A stretch of 64,000 nt of DNA from Rapana venosa (lineage: Eukaryota; Mollusca; Gastropoda; Neogastropoda; Muricidae): positions 10,165,952-10,229,951 of the forward strand of contig CM054145.1 of the NCBI GenBank assembly GCA_028751875.1, given 5' to 3'. Shown here piece after piece: positions 1 through 11,475 of the stretch. Position numbers and translations under genes: made by a program. The notes under the pieces are model-generated. The model saw only the letters and a program-made list of their open reading frames with translations. It was not told where the DNA came from and did not search any database. Numbering within the stretch: position 1 is the first letter of the stretch; each line of letters starts with the position of its first letter.

Positions 1-170
1 GGGGAACGGATGACAAAATTTGCAAACAACTGCATACACGCGGGGGCCGATTGAACAGACGTTAAATTGAAGACAACAACAACAACAACAACGCGGGGGC
101 TGGATGTAAAAGAAAGCGCACGAGTGCTTATTCCATTATCCTTGATATAAAAGAATATTAAAAAAAGAGT
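1..170 (+). mobile_element. SINE-A 3' part, carrying a 43-bp insertion
   Basis: gatgacaaaatttgcaaac ... gggggctggatgtaaaagaa ... cattatccttgatataaaag is the 3' body of SINE-A. A short AAC-tailed piece interrupts it at 48-90. Confidence 0.75.
48..90 (+). repeat. AAC-tailed retroposed fragment with target-site duplication
   Basis: cgattgaacagacgttaaa...(aac)n is flanked by ACGCGGGGGC at 38-47 and 91-100. The same 3' end recurs at 8322-8390, 16452-16512, 32026-32065 and 53676-53720, and inverted at 21549-21585. Confidence 0.75.
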
Positions 171-540
171 AAATAAAAAAATGATAATATGATAATAGTG
201 TAATTATCTACCTTCTCAGCGCCCCCCCCCACCCCCCTCTCCTCTTCCCGCCCTCCCTCTTTTCCCCTCTCCTCTCCCCTCTTTCCACCTCTCCTCTCCT
301 CTTTCCCTCCTCCCTCTCCTCTTCCCCATCCCCTCCCTCCTAACCTGTCCCTTACGGACACTTGCACGTAACTCTCACACCTTGACTGCATGACTCTTAA
401 AAGGCGATTCATCTCTCCCAGTCAGACAGACAGACAAGTCAGACAGACTCCAAAGGGACAGATAAGTGTTGCCAGGAGCTGGTGGCATGTGGATCCCAGA
501 GCTTTTGACCTCTCGCGGCAATGCTCGGACCAGAACTGAT

Positions 541-818
541 AAAGGTAAAGGTGTCCCATAACCTATGTGGTCGTAGGGGAGCGAGGCTTCAGAGACCTCA
601 ACTTCTCTAGAGGCCAGCATATTGAGGGTGGCGCCCATCTCCTCTCCCTCGCTGCTTTACCTTCCCTGACCCTAAAGAGGGCAGGTACCCATTTACAGCT
701 GGGTGAACTGGCGGGACCGTACTGAAGCCAAAGCGCGCAAACGGTCACCCATCCAAGTGGTAACCACGCTCGATGCTGCTTAATGGGAGAAAGCGAGCGC
801 TCTGACCACTGATACAGT
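541..818 (-). mobile_element. SINE-B (tRNA/5S-headed) copy 1
   Basis: Body motifs ccctaaagagggcaggtacc and cctctccctcgctgctttac. Head to the right (ccacttgg-type 5S segment). Confidence 0.85.
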
Positions 819-1058
819 GGTGAGTTTCGTGGTCGGCGCGATTGTAAAAATGATGGTTTGGTTGTGTGGAGGTAAAGACATTTTCTTTTTGTCATATGAA
901 GCGCGAGGTCCAAAGTTTGAATCCCGTCCATCTAGGCAGAAAAATACCAGCCCAGCAGCTAAATAAAGCATAACGGTATTTCAATATCAGTCCAGGCACC
1001 TAGACTAGCTTACGTCAACAACAGACCAATTTTTTGGCCTGAGCCATTATCCTCTCCT

Positions 1059-1335
1059 GGGGACGGGATAGCTCAGTGGTCGCTTTTCCCCAGCTAAGGT
1101 TAAGCAGCATCGAGCGGGGTTACCACTTGGATGGGTGACCGTTTATGCGCCTTGGCTTCAGTAGAGTCCCCCAGCTGTAAATGGATACCTGCCCTCTTTA
1201 GGGTCAGGGAAAGTAAAGCAGCGAGGGAGAGGAGATGGGCGCCGCCCTCAATATGCTGGCCCCTTAGAGAAGCTGAGGTATCTTGATACCTCGCTCCTCT
1301 ACGACCACATAGATGATGGGGACACCTTTACTTTA
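1059..1335 (+). mobile_element. SINE-B copy 2
   Basis: Head ggggacgggatagctcagtg, then ttaagcagcatcgagcgggg and acttggatgggtgaccg. It ends about 55 bases before the last SORD exon. Confidence 0.88.
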
Positions 1336-1392
1336 TTACTTGTATATCCTCTTTTTATTTTCTGATTATTTTCTCTCCCTGTCTCAAATCAG

Positions 1393-1552
1393 GTGGCCAA
1401 CAGCAGTGGAGATGTTGTCCTCTGGGGCCATCGATGTCAAGCCCATGATCACTCACCACTACTCATTGGAGGAGACCCTGGATGCCTTCAAGATGGCGCA
1501 GTCCGGAAAAGGGGTCAAGGTCATTATTGACTGTGAAAAGAAGGCCGCTTGA
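1393..1552 (+). CDS. SORD: Sorbitol dehydrogenase-like, last coding exon (partial gene)
   Basis: Terminal exon of a zinc-type medium-chain dehydrogenase of the sorbitol (L-iditol 2-) dehydrogenase kind, which oxidises sorbitol to fructose with NAD in the polyol pathway. After an AG acceptor at 1391-1392 the frame reads WPTAVEMLSSGAIDVKPMIT, then HHYSLEETLDAF and GVKVIIDCEK, ending in TGA at 1550-1552. The WP..I.ML pattern followed by a VKP(M/L)(I/V)TH segment is the usual C-terminal block of SORD. The catalytic and zinc-binding residues are in upstream exons outside the window. A SINE-B copy ends about 55 bases before the acceptor. A related medium-chain dehydrogenase cannot be fully excluded from 53 residues. 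Confidence 0.8.
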
Positions 1553-1584
1553 TTGGAGCAGAGTAGGGAGAGATGGTTGTGTTG

Positions 1585-1920
1585 TGTTGGGTTGTGCTGG
1601 GTTGTGTTGTGTTGTATTTTGTTGCATTATGTTTTGGATTGGGTTGTGTGGTGTTGTATGTTGTTACATTGCTTTGTGTTGTGGGGTGATGTATTTTGTT
1701 GCATTGTGTTGTTGTTGAATTGCATTGTGTTGGGTTGGGTGTTGTGTTGCATTGGGTTGTGTGGTGTTGGGTTATGTGTTGCGTTGCGTTGGGTTGTGTG
1801 ATGTCGTGTTGTATTTTGTTGCATTGTGATGTGTTGGGTTGCCTTGTGTCGTGTATTGTTGCATTATATTGTATTGTATTGTATTGCAATGCATTGTATT
1901 GTATTGTTTTATATTGTATA
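1585..1920. repeat. TTGTG/TTGTA minisatellite after SORD
   Basis: About 330 bases of degenerate pentamer-like repeats (ttgtg, ttgta, ttgca) begin just past the SORD stop, probably within its 3' UTR. Open frames here on both strands are by-products of the repeat. Confidence 0.85.
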
Positions 1921-1924
1921 TCAC

Positions 1925-2180
1925 GTACGTCAAATTTCTCTGCATGGAATTTGGGCTTTCTTCCCTGGGAGAGCACGTCGCCACAAGAGCAGCGCCACCC
2001 ACTTTTTATCATATTTTCTGTCTGTATGTGTATTTTTGTTTCTCATTGATAGTGGCAATATTTCCCTTAGAATTTTACCAAGGACAAACTCTCTTGTTGC
2101 CGTGGGTTCTTTCATGTGTACTAAATTTATATTGTACACGGGACCTCAGTTAATCGAATTACCCGAAAGACTAGCATCCA
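1925..2180 (-). mobile_element. SINE-C fragment
   Basis: ctgcatggaatttgggcttt...gccacaagagcagcgcc...cacgggacctcagttaatcg. Same family as 55805-56205. Confidence 0.7.
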
Positions 2181-2244
2181 GGCCTTTCCTCAAAGTTTAA
2201 CGGATTGGGTGGGGGGGGGGGGGGGGGGGGAGTCATGTGTTCAC

Positions 2245-2665
2245 ACAGGGAACTTGGCCCAGGCCAAAAGCTGTGTCAGTTATTGGTGTCAACTACTTAC
2301 CAAGGACTACACTAAAATGTTGTTATGTTGTAAAATGTTGTGTTGAGATTGCCTTCAAGCCATGACAAACTCTTAGCATAACAACCTGCATTCTCCTTTA
2401 AAGCAGAAAAAAAATCCTCTGAAGTCGGAGTATGGCTGCCTATTATGACGAGGTACTAGAAAAGAGTCATACACGCAAGCTTCTCATCTGGTGTACTTCC
2501 TATCTCACAGTGATTCCCAGGTGGGATGAGTGAGTCAGAGTGCATGTTCTGGGTGACCCTCAGGGTGTAAAGCTGGGGAACGCACAACAACAAAACAAGG
2601 ATTGAACCCACGGACTGTTCACTCTCTAGACGGGTGTGTTACCGCTAGGCCACTAATCCACTATG
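2245..2665 (-). mobile_element. SINE-D with tRNA-like segment
   Basis: Body ggcccaggccaaaagctgtg...ctggggaacgcacaacaac. The right end, inverted, reads gattagtggcctagcggtaa and gtgggttcaatcc. Other copies (23915-24538, 56224-56565) stop at the (CAA)n stretch, so the true orientation and head are uncertain. Confidence 0.7.
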
Positions 2666-2699
2666 TTAGTGCTTGTAATTAAGCTTAAATAAAAAAAAA

Positions 2700-3450
2700 A
2701 ATTATTTTAAAGTTCATGATTTCAGCGTGCCAAGGTAAAACTGAACACAGAGTCTAAGTGTCAAAAGTAAATAAAAATGACAATTCTAAGTCATGAAGAT
2801 GGTAGTTTTGTGTACATAGTTACTATAATTATTCTTTTTGTACTCAAACACTTCGTCATTGTGATGGGTTTGGGTGGGTTCTGATAGATTTGTTTGCATG
2901 TTTAAGTGCTTGTGTGGATGCACACATCCAGGCAATGATAGACCATTCGATAATATAATAACGTTTCACTTATTTATTTTCTAACCTCAGTGAACCGCGC
3001 TGAAAAAAAATCACCTAAGGGAAGTCATCCCACTGTTCACAACAGAGGTTGTTTCTCTTGGATCAATACGTGCGGTGTTGAAAAGATATACCCTACAATG
3101 AACTATCAAATTTTCAATACATTACAGTCATGATAAGATTTACCGTTTTAAGGTGAAAACAAATACAGTGGGTTTTTTTCTTTTTGACAGTCTTGGTGGT
3201 TACATTTTCCACTTATCATTTAGCGACCAATAAGCAATAATTATAAAAAAAATTTCTAAAATCAGAATTTGGGCTCAAGATTTATATCTAAAATGAAATG
3301 TTCTCCTATTCCTTATGAACATTTTGGATCAGTTTTATTTTAACAATCATGATGCAGTCTTTACACTTGAATTCCCATACGGTTGTGTTGAAAACGTTGC
3401 TCAGTTTTTGTCTTCAAGATTTTAGCACACACATACAGAAATAGCGGTTT
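2700..3450. other. AT-rich intergenic stretch, nothing recognised
   Basis: No coding frame, known repeat or clear motif seen between SINE-D and family P. Confidence 0.5.
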
Positions 3451-3454
3451 TTCA

Positions 3455-3690
3455 AGGACTCAACCTCGTTCCTTCTCCCCTGTGGTAAAGAAAACCAGAC
3501 TGGCGAGCACATCCTTCAGAGATACACGTTATTCAGCGACCTGAGGAAGATTGTGTGGCCGACGGAGATAACCCTGCAAACCAAGCTGTATGATCCAGGA
3601 GAGAATCAGGAAAGAACAAGCCATTATTTTCTCCAGACACATTTGCCGGTGTAAAAGCGAACGAGAGAAGAAGAAGAAGAAGGCCTCGCC
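3455..3690 (+). mobile_element. GAA-tailed retroposon fragment, family P
   Basis: Matches 54270-54499 and ends in (GAA)n at 3667-3681. Confidence 0.8.
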
Positions 3691-4009
3691 GTTTATTTTG
3701 TTATTTATTTATCTGTTCATGTATTCATTAATTTATGTATTCATTCAGTCATTGCTTAATCAGTTATGATTTGATTTTTTAACATTTATTTCTAAAAGGA
3801 GAAAGAAGGCAGGGTTGGAGGTCAAGATGAAAGCTTTTCTATTGATCATTTGATATTGTTTTGCTTGTTTTTAATCTCGTTTTCAAAATAGATGGTGAAA
3901 TAAAGAAATACATGTCCTAGTCTGGGTGTTTTTGATAGTTCCATTAATTTTTTGTTTTTTTTAAAATGAAAACACAAGTAACCTTTATTCAGGCAAAAAT
4001 TATATGCAT

Positions 4010-4770
4010 AAGCTGCTGCTGCTGCTGCCGCTACTTCTGTTGCTGCTACTACGGTTGATGCTGCTGTTACTGCTGCTTCTGCTACTACGTTTGATGCCGC
4101 TGTTACTGCTGCTTCTGCTACTACTTCTGCTGCTGCTACTACGGTTGATGCTGCTGTTACTGCTGCTGCTGCTACTACGTTTGATGCCGCTGTTACTGCT
4201 GCTACTTCTGCTGCTGCTGCTACTACGTTTGATGCTGCTGTTACTGCTGCTGCTACTTCTGCTGCTGCTATTACGTTTGATGCTGCTGTTACTGCTGCTG
4301 CTACTTCTGCTGCTGCTACTACGTTTGATGCTGCTGTTACTGCTGCTGCCCCTACTTCTGCTGCTGCTACTACGTTTGATGCTGCTGTTACTGCTGCTAC
4401 TTCTGCTGCTGATACTACGTTTGATGCTGCTGTTACTGCTGCTGCTACTTCTGCTGCTGCTCCTGCTGCTCCTACCGCTACTTCTGCTGCCGCTGCTACT
4501 TCTATTACTGCTGCTGTTGCTACTTCTGCTGCTGCTGCTTTTACTGCTGCTGCTGCTTCTGCTGCTACTTCCGCTGCTGCTGCTTCTGATGCTGCTGCTA
4601 CTACTTCTACTGATGCTGCTACCTCTGCTGCTGCTGCTACTTCTACTGCTGCTGCTACTTCTGCTGCTGCTGCTACTACTTCTGATGCTGCTGCTACTTC
4701 TGATGCTGCTGCTGCTGCTGCTACTTTTGATGCTGCTGCTGCTGCTGCTACTTTTGATGCTGCTGCTGAT
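4010..4770. repeat. GCT-rich minisatellite
   Basis: Trinucleotide (gct/act/tct) runs organised in a higher-order unit of about 48-51 bases around ctactacgtttgatgctgct. Long frames on both strands (poly-Leu on plus, Ser/Arg-rich on minus) follow from the repeat. Confidence 0.88.
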
Positions 4771-4856
4771 AGACTGTAAGGATGTCGCCCTCAGTGCGCT
4801 GTGTTCACAATTATCCGATAGAGTATAATTTTTAACTTTACTAGCATCTATTACTA

Positions 4857-4858
<2 letters not shown>

Positions 4859-4917
<59 letters not shown>
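4859..4917. repeat. (GT)n microsatellite
   Basis: Uninterrupted GT run followed by gcgcgcgcgtgtg. Confidence 0.95.
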
Positions 4918-4918
<1 letters not shown>

Positions 4919-5152
4919 TGCATGCGCGCGCGCGTGTGTTTGCGCGCGTACACAAGGGCAGAAGCGCCCACGCACGCGTACAATCTCATTTGCATAGGTT
5001 TTTATTTGCGTTCAGATGCAAGCGTGCTTATGCAATTCGAGCGCCATGCGTGCGTGGGCGCGCGTGTGTACAAATAAGTCAGTCAATCAGCCACGGCTTG
5101 TGCCATGGGGCAGGGCCGACGTGCGGGCGCCAACACACACACACACACACAC

Positions 5153-5636
5153 GTCTAAAGACGTTGACCTGGTACATTATGCTGATGATATATGTATATG
5201 GATGAATGTCACTATGAAGCATGCTACAACAAAGAGGATGATAAACTATACCAGAAAAGTATATCAGAAAGAGCTAGATAATTTACATGAATATATTTTT
5301 GAAAATGGCCTGACATTATCTACAGAAAAAACGCACATTATGCTTTTTAATAATGGTAGTGATCCAGATACACTGCCACAGTTTACGATTGGAGGGGAGC
5401 CAATTCAGTTTAAAAATAATTATGGTAAAATTTTTAGGCATTCAACTTACATCAAAATTAACTTGGAATGCTCATATTGGATACATTTTAACAAAAGCAA
5501 GGAAATGCATCAATTTTCTTAAAATGGTTTGCAGACAGTCCTGGGGACAATATATCTTCACTCTTAAATGCTTGTCTAAGTCACTTGTACGTTCCAAACT
5601 GTCTTATGGACAAGAAGTCTTTTCAGTGCTCCTAAT

Positions 5637-5679
<43 letters not shown>

Positions 5680-8205
5680 GTCCCGTAGTCTGACGACCGT
5701 GGGGGCACCCTCAAAGACTCAGCAACCAGTTCCCTCCATTCTTCTCTCTGTTCTGCCTTTCTCAGGGTTTTGTTGAGTTCTAGGCCTGTCCATTCACTGA
5801 TGTTATCCTCCCAGCTCTTCCTTGGTCTGCCTCTTCTTCTTCCTCCTTGGACAGTGCCTTGCAAAACTGTCTTTGTAATTCCTTGGGATCTTGTGACATG
5901 CCCATACCACTTAAGTTTACGCTTTTTCACGATCGTTAGAAGGTTCTCATAGGGTCCAATGGTTTGCTGGATTCTGTTATGCACGCTTTCGTTGCTTATG
6001 TGGTCTTTGTAGGAGATGCCAAGGAGTCTCCGAAAGCATCTCATCTCCACTGCCTGTACTCTTCTCTCCAAATCTGCAGTCAGGGTCCATGATTCACAGG
6101 CATACAGAAATATGGATATGACAAGGGAGCGCATTAGTCTGATCTTGGAGATAAGTGAGATATTCTTATCTCTCCAGATGGTGTTTAGTTTTGACAAAGC
6201 TGTTATTGTCTGTGCAGTCCTGCATACTACTTCTGGCTTGGATCCCTGGTCGGATACAATGGCTCCCAGGTACTTGAAGCTTTGAACTGTTTCCAGCTTC
6301 TGGTCATTAACCCTGATATCAGTGCTAATGCCGTTGGTGTTATTAGTCATCAGTTTGGTCTTCTCTGCACTGATTTCCATGCCGTATGTTTTGGAGGCCT
6401 TATCCAAGTGTTCTGTTAGGCTGGCAAGCTCTTTTTCTGATCCTGCTATTCCATCAATGTCATCTGCGAAGCGGAGGTTTGTGATCGTTCTGCCACCAAT
6501 GCTGACTGATCCTTCATGATGTTCCAGTGCATCAGCCATGATTCTCTCAAGGAAGATGTTGAAAAGAGTGGGTGAGAGTAGACAGCCCTGCCTTACTCCA
6601 ACTGTTGTTCGAAACCATTCTCCAATGTTGTTGTTGTAGTACACTGCACTGGTGGCCTCGCTGTACAGCTGTTTGATGACTCTGATCAGGTTTGCATTGA
6701 TGCTGTACAAGTTCATGGTTGCCCACAAAGCTGCATGCCACACCCTGTCAAATGCCTTCTTAAAATCGATAAAGAAGGCTCCTAATTATTTACTTTAAAA
6801 ACTCCAAAGTATAGATTGTAAGGCATACAAACTTGCACTTGGGGTGCCATTTCATGCATCCACCACAGAAACTTATAAGGAAATTGGGGAACTTCCCCTA
6901 GCTGAATACCGACAACTTTCATGTGCCAAATACATGTTACGAAGCACGAATGACAAAAATTTTGTCTGTAGTGAATTAAAAGTTCAAGCAGAAACGAATT
7001 TTCCAAAAAGAGCTAAACAAATTTCGTGTTTAATGCCTATTGGCACTTATGTATCAGACCTCTTTCAAAAATCTAAACTTAATCAATATGATTTAGAAAC
7101 ACAAAAAGAAGCTTTACCATGTCCTACATGGGAGATGGATAAAGCCTGTTTTGATATAGAATATATTAATGAAAAAAAGAATGAAAATCAAAACATCATG
7201 GTTGCAGATGTTCAGTCGCATATTGAAAATAAGTATGCTGACTGCTTAAAAGTTTATACAGATGGATCTGTTTTAGAAAATCATGACACAGGCTATACCA
7301 GCACTTAAAATTGAGAAATCGTACTATCTTGGTAAACATCGTTCAATATTTACAGCTGAACTTATTGCAGTTCTTATGGCTCTTAACTATATTCTTGATT
7401 TTCCATTTTCCATCTTTCATATCTTGCTTTGTGTTGACTCCAAGTCAGTATTGTATGCTATAAAATCCCCTTGTATGCTATAAAATCCCCAAACTTCAAG
7501 AAGATCTCCAGAATTTTTTAAATAAAATTAAATATGTCATACACCTCATAAGTTTAAGAGGTATTCCTATTTCTTTTTGTTGGGTGCCTTCTCACGTTGG
7601 AATTTTTTCAAATGAGTGGGCTGACAGCTGCAAAAAGGGGGCAAGACATGATATGGAATCGATAGAACTAGATGTTCCCTTATTTATACAGGAAGGATAC
7701 CGTATATTAGAACAAACTTCATGGGGTAAGTTTAAAGAATCTGATCAATTCAAGGAACGATATTTAAAAAGTTGTCTGACCACTGCCCATATTTCTTGTT
7801 ATATGGCTCCTTCTCAAATAGATTCGCGTTTTATAACAGTAAGAAGGGTTAATTCACTATATTTTAGAATGAAGTTAATTGCATTCCTTACAAAATTTTG
7901 TAAACATGTTAGATGGCTATGTGAAGATCATATTTCCAATACTCATATCATATTTGAGTGCCCTATTGTAAAACCTTTTTTACCTACATTTTCTGAACAG
8001 TCTCTGGAAAATGTATTTGAAAATTCAAAGCTAGCCTTTGCCATTGCCATTGCCAGATGTTTATTGCATAGTCCACTTGAATATTTATTGAAGTTACATT
8101 ATTGTTATTTCATGTTTCCACATTGTTGAGTTTATATTTTGCTCCTGTTTAAAAGTATTGTCATTAATTTTCTAGGGTTGTTTTTTTTAATTTTATTATT
8201 ATTAC
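5153..8205 (+). mobile_element. LINE with reverse transcriptase and RNase H (decayed, interrupted)
   Basis: A non-LTR retrotransposon remnant of the RNase H-bearing (I/Jockey-like) group, 5' truncated. RT palm motif HYADDI appears near 5180, then KTHIMLFNNG and, after a frameshift, KFLGIQLTSKLTWNAHI (5430-5480). Past the inserted RTE element come KYMLRSTNDKNF, the RNase H motifs VYTDGSV (7254-7275), AELIAVLMAL, CVDSKSVLYAI (7430-7460) and WVPSHVGIFSNEWADS (7585-7630), and a C-terminal segment with ISNTHIIFECP. Several frame breaks make it inactive. Begins at a (CA)n run. Confidence 0.85.
5638..6777 (-). mobile_element. RTE-like LINE fragment inserted in the LINE above
   Basis: A nearly intact minus-strand frame of 357 codons (6743-5670) encodes the RT C-terminal half: VGVRQGCLLSPTLFNIFLER, LRFADDIDGIAG, FKYLGAIVSD, ACESWTLTADLERRVQAVEM and RKLKWYGHVTR. 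It is flanked by direct repeats GCTCCTAATT at 5628-5637 and 6778-6787. Its 3' end carries a (GATA)n tail (TATC on the plus strand, 5638-5678), as expected for RTE-type elements. 5' truncated. Confidence 0.9.
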
Positions 8206-8321
8206 TAATTATTTACTTTTTTCCCCACAAAAATACCAACACTGATGCTGTTTCTTAACCTTTTCTCCTTCCACTCCTTCCTCTCCCTTCTATAACTTCC
8301 ACTACACTTTCTATTTCCCTC

Positions 8322-8386
8322 GTCTAATATCACTTAGAGTGAACAGACGTTCAATTGAAGACAACAACAACAACAACAACAACAAC

Positions 8387-8390
<4 letters not shown>
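8322..8390 (+). repeat. AAC-tailed repeat 3' end leading into (CA)n(TC)n
   Basis: ctaatatcacttagagtgaac...gacaacaac is followed by an uninterrupted (CA)n then (TC)n run and a poly-G stretch to about 8508. Confidence 0.75.
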
Positions 8391-8469
<79 letters not shown>

Positions 8470-8595
8470 TTGCTTGGGGGGGGGGGGGGGGGTTGTTGGG
8501 GGGGGGAGCTGTTTTGAAAAGGGTTATTTCCCCTTGTTTTTATTGTGAGACTGTATAAGTATTGAGTTATTATTATTAAGATGTATCCCTAACGG

Positions 8596-8669
8596 GCGGG
8601 GACTGGATGTAAAAAAGCACATGTGTGCTTATTCATTATCCTCGAAATAAAAGAATTTGTCATTGTCAT

Positions 8670-8672
<3 letters not shown>
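8596..8672 (+). mobile_element. SINE-A subfamily 3' end with ATTGTC tail
   Basis: gggactggatgtaaaaaagc...tcgaaataaaagaatttg(tcattg)n. The same tail occurs inverted at 10545-10585 and 52105-52190. Confidence 0.7.

Positions 8673-8673
<1 letters not shown>

Positions 8674-8760
<87 letters not shown>
8674..8760. repeat. (TC)n microsatellite
   Basis: Uninterrupted TC run of over 40 units. Confidence 0.95.
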
Positions 8761-8763
<3 letters not shown>

Positions 8764-8766
8764 AAG

Positions 8767-8880
8767 TCAATTTTCTTTCTTTTTGTGAGGGCAGAATAAA
8801 AACAAGTTGTGTAAACTTAATCTTTTACCCTCAATAAAGATCATTTTGACTTGACTTGACTCGACTCGACTTGCCTTGCC

Positions 8881-8882
<2 letters not shown>
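8767..8882 (+). mobile_element. LINE 3' end with (TTGAC)n tail
   Basis: Matches the 3' end of the LINE at 9127-9895 (gtaaacttaatcttttaccctcaata-aagatca), ending in ttgacttgacttgactcgac. Confidence 0.75.

Positions 8883-8970
<88 letters not shown>
8883..8970. repeat. (CA)n microsatellite
   Basis: Uninterrupted CA run of over 40 units. Confidence 0.95.
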
Positions 8971-8973
<3 letters not shown>

Positions 8974-9126
8974 AACTAGGTGCAGTAATTGACTATGATT
9001 TATCGTGGTCATAACACATGGCCTCATTAGGAGTAATGCATTTCAGTAAGATAAAACGGACTTAGAAAAATCAGTAATTTTCTAAGTCTGCAGTCACCAA
9101 AACTTAACGCGCTTATTCTCTCTGAT

Positions 9127-9895
9127 AAATGATTTCTACCTTATGGGATTGTGCCAGTGAAACAAACCTAAAGCATATAAGCCGCCTACATACAAAAGCT
9201 GTCAGACTAATCCGATTCAATCCTAATACACTGACCACGACCAACTACAAAGAATTAGGCATTCTTCCACTCAAAGACAGTCTACCTTTCAACAGGTGTC
9301 TATATATGTACAATATATTAAACAGAAAAGCCCTAAAGAAAATTGCCACAAATGTTGCTGTCAATAAAAACAGGCCTACTCATAGACTGTTTTTACCCAG
9401 GCCCCATAATAATCTCTGTAAGTCAAGCCTTGCTTATTCAGGAAGAACATTGTGGAGTAATCTACCTCCCTATTTAAAATTAGCTCATTCGAAACAAACG
9501 TTTAAGAAACTTTTGAAAAAAACATCCCATAGCCAGATCATGAGTCCACTTTTTATGCTCGAGGTTACCTTACATCTGGTTGCAGTGAGAATTGTTATTC
9601 TTTATTCTTACCCTTGTTGTTTCGTTTTTTCATTCCTTGTCTACATCTGTATTAAGCTATTTTGTACTGTTTTGGTTTTGTTTTTTTCTTATAGACCTAC
9701 TGTGAAGTCTGGATTAAAAAAAGTTTTCCTCATCTTTTTTTGTTCTTTTTAACATAGATTGACTCCGCCTTTTAAAAGCGTATATGATTCAATATCTTGA
9801 TTTTGGTTTTTTTTGGTGAGGATGAAAAAAAAGCTGCGTAAACTTAATCTTTTACCCTCAATAGAGATCACTTGACTTGACATGACTTTACACAC
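9127..9895 (+). mobile_element. LINE 3' half (RT C-terminus) with TTGAC tail
   Basis: The frame from 9129 encodes SRLHTKAVRLIRFNPNTLTT, YKELGILPLKDSLPFNRCLY and YSGRTLWSNLPPYLKL, the usual C-terminal part of CR1/Jockey-type ORF2. A UTR then ends in cttgacttgacatgac. The same 3' end occurs at 8767 and near 49990-50033. Confidence 0.8.
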
Positions 9896-10033
9896 ACACA
9901 TTTTATGAGGCATAAAACATTAAAAAAAAATTAACACATTGAAAAATGATAAGGTATAAGTCAACAGAATCACACGTATACATAGGGGAGAGAGAGGGGG
10001 GGGGGGAGGAGGGGAAGGGTTGAACGAATTAGG

Positions 10034-10093
<60 letters not shown>

Positions 10094-10341
10094 AGAGATC
10101 AATTTTTTAAAATTACGAGGATGATAAGCTCCCATGTGCTTTTATTTTATTTTTACATCCAGTCCCCACCCTTAGGGATACAGCATATACTAAAATAAAC
10201 CAAATTCCCATACACTCACGCAGTAAAAAACAAAAACAAAACATCCCCCCTCACACCACCACCGCCCCCAAACAACAACAAAAACAAAACAACAACCACA
10301 CAAACAACAAAACCAACCCCAAAACAAAACAACAACCACCC

Positions 10342-10378
<37 letters not shown>

Positions 10379-10394
10379 CGCGCGCGCACACACA

Positions 10395-10520
10395 AATGAT
10401 GACATGACAAAATTTACAAAACCGCATACACACGGGGACTGGATGTAAAAAAGCACATGAGTGCTTATTCCATTATCATCGATATAAAATAATAAACAAA
10501 TAAATAAAATAAAAGCATAA
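10395..10520 (+). mobile_element. SINE-A 3' end
   Basis: catgacaaaatttacaaaac...ggggactggatgtaaaaaag...tcgatataaaataataaac. Confidence 0.75.
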
Positions 10521-10885
10521 AGCAAAACAACAGAGAGAGAGGCAATGACAATGACAAATTCTTTTATTTCGAGGATAATGAAATGGATAACGTTATTCCA
10601 AAATATAGAAACAGCGTGTCATGGCCGAAAAATCACATGAGTGCTTACTCATGTGCTTTTTTACATCCAGTCCCCGCCCATATATATATATACATATATA
10701 AAAAAAATATGATAATACAGTTAAAAAAAATAAGCCCAATACTAATACACAGCACACAGTAAACGCGAAAAACAAATATCCACACGTAAAAAACCCATAA
10801 AAACAACCGAGAGAGAGAGAGAGAGAGAGAGATTTATACAAGTACAGATGACGTGGCAAAAAATCGATTTCTCTTCTTAAATCTT

Positions 10886-11058
10886 GAAGTTTCTCGACTC
10901 TGCCAGACATTCAGAGTCCCCGCTCATAATTATGATGAAACCAACGATTACGCATGCCCAATACGTTATTTCTAAATATAGAAACAGCGTGACATGACCG
11001 CATCTAGAAAAATCTAGATTTCGAGTCTCCTACATCAAATTCACTAGGCCTATATAAG
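10886..11058 (+). promoter_or_regulatory. sHSP promoter: heat-shock element and TATA box
   Basis: TATATAAG at 11051-11058 lies about 370 bases before the start codon. At 10886-10898 the bases GAAgtTTCtcGAc match a three-unit heat-shock element (GAAnnTTCnnGAA) except for the last base. Another GAA/TTC-rich palindromic stretch (tctagaaaaatctagatttc) is at about 11003-11022. A segment of about 38 bases at 10963-11000 is a diverged copy of 10590-10627. Heat-shock control is inferred from these motifs and the product. Confidence 0.6.
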
Positions 11059-11422
11059 GGGCTAACGTTTCATGCTTTCACTCAACCAGAGCATTTGAGA
11101 AGACGAAGCTTGAAGACACGACGGTTTAACGCTGAAACCTTGAAACTTCACGTACGTTTTGCTGTTACAATTCGCGTAAAGGCAAGGCCAGCGTTGTGTG
11201 TGCATTGATTAACCGAACCAAATAGGCCTATCTACAACTGTACAAGCCACGAACTGAACATAAAAGCTGAAGAATTCCTGAGCTCTACGATAGACTGCAA
11301 CACAACTGGACGATGCAGTCCCCAAACTTCTGGAGTGATAACTTCAATCCTCAGGTTTGGTACCACGGTGAAAGAGTTGGCTGTCGAAGAAGACCAACCA
11401 CCCCATCATCCCAGTTTTCATC

Positions 11423-11475
11423 ATGGCCCGATCAGCTGCTGATTATATTTCAGAAATGATGAGCCCAAGACCAAG
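11423..11475 (+). CDS. sHSP coding exon 1
   Basis: Encodes 17 residues (MARSAADYISEMMSPRP) plus two bases. The donor is AAG|GTAAGG-like at 11476. Confidence 0.8.

Noticed and set aside
4000..4995. 331-codon Ser/Arg-rich and 274-codon Leu-rich frames
   Set aside because: Both are readings of one GCT-type minisatellite plus a (GT)n run. There is no start context or unique domain.
11313..11459. Alternative start ATG 11313 for the sHSP
   Set aside because: Its frame stops within exon 1 at 11457-11459, so it can only be an upstream ORF.
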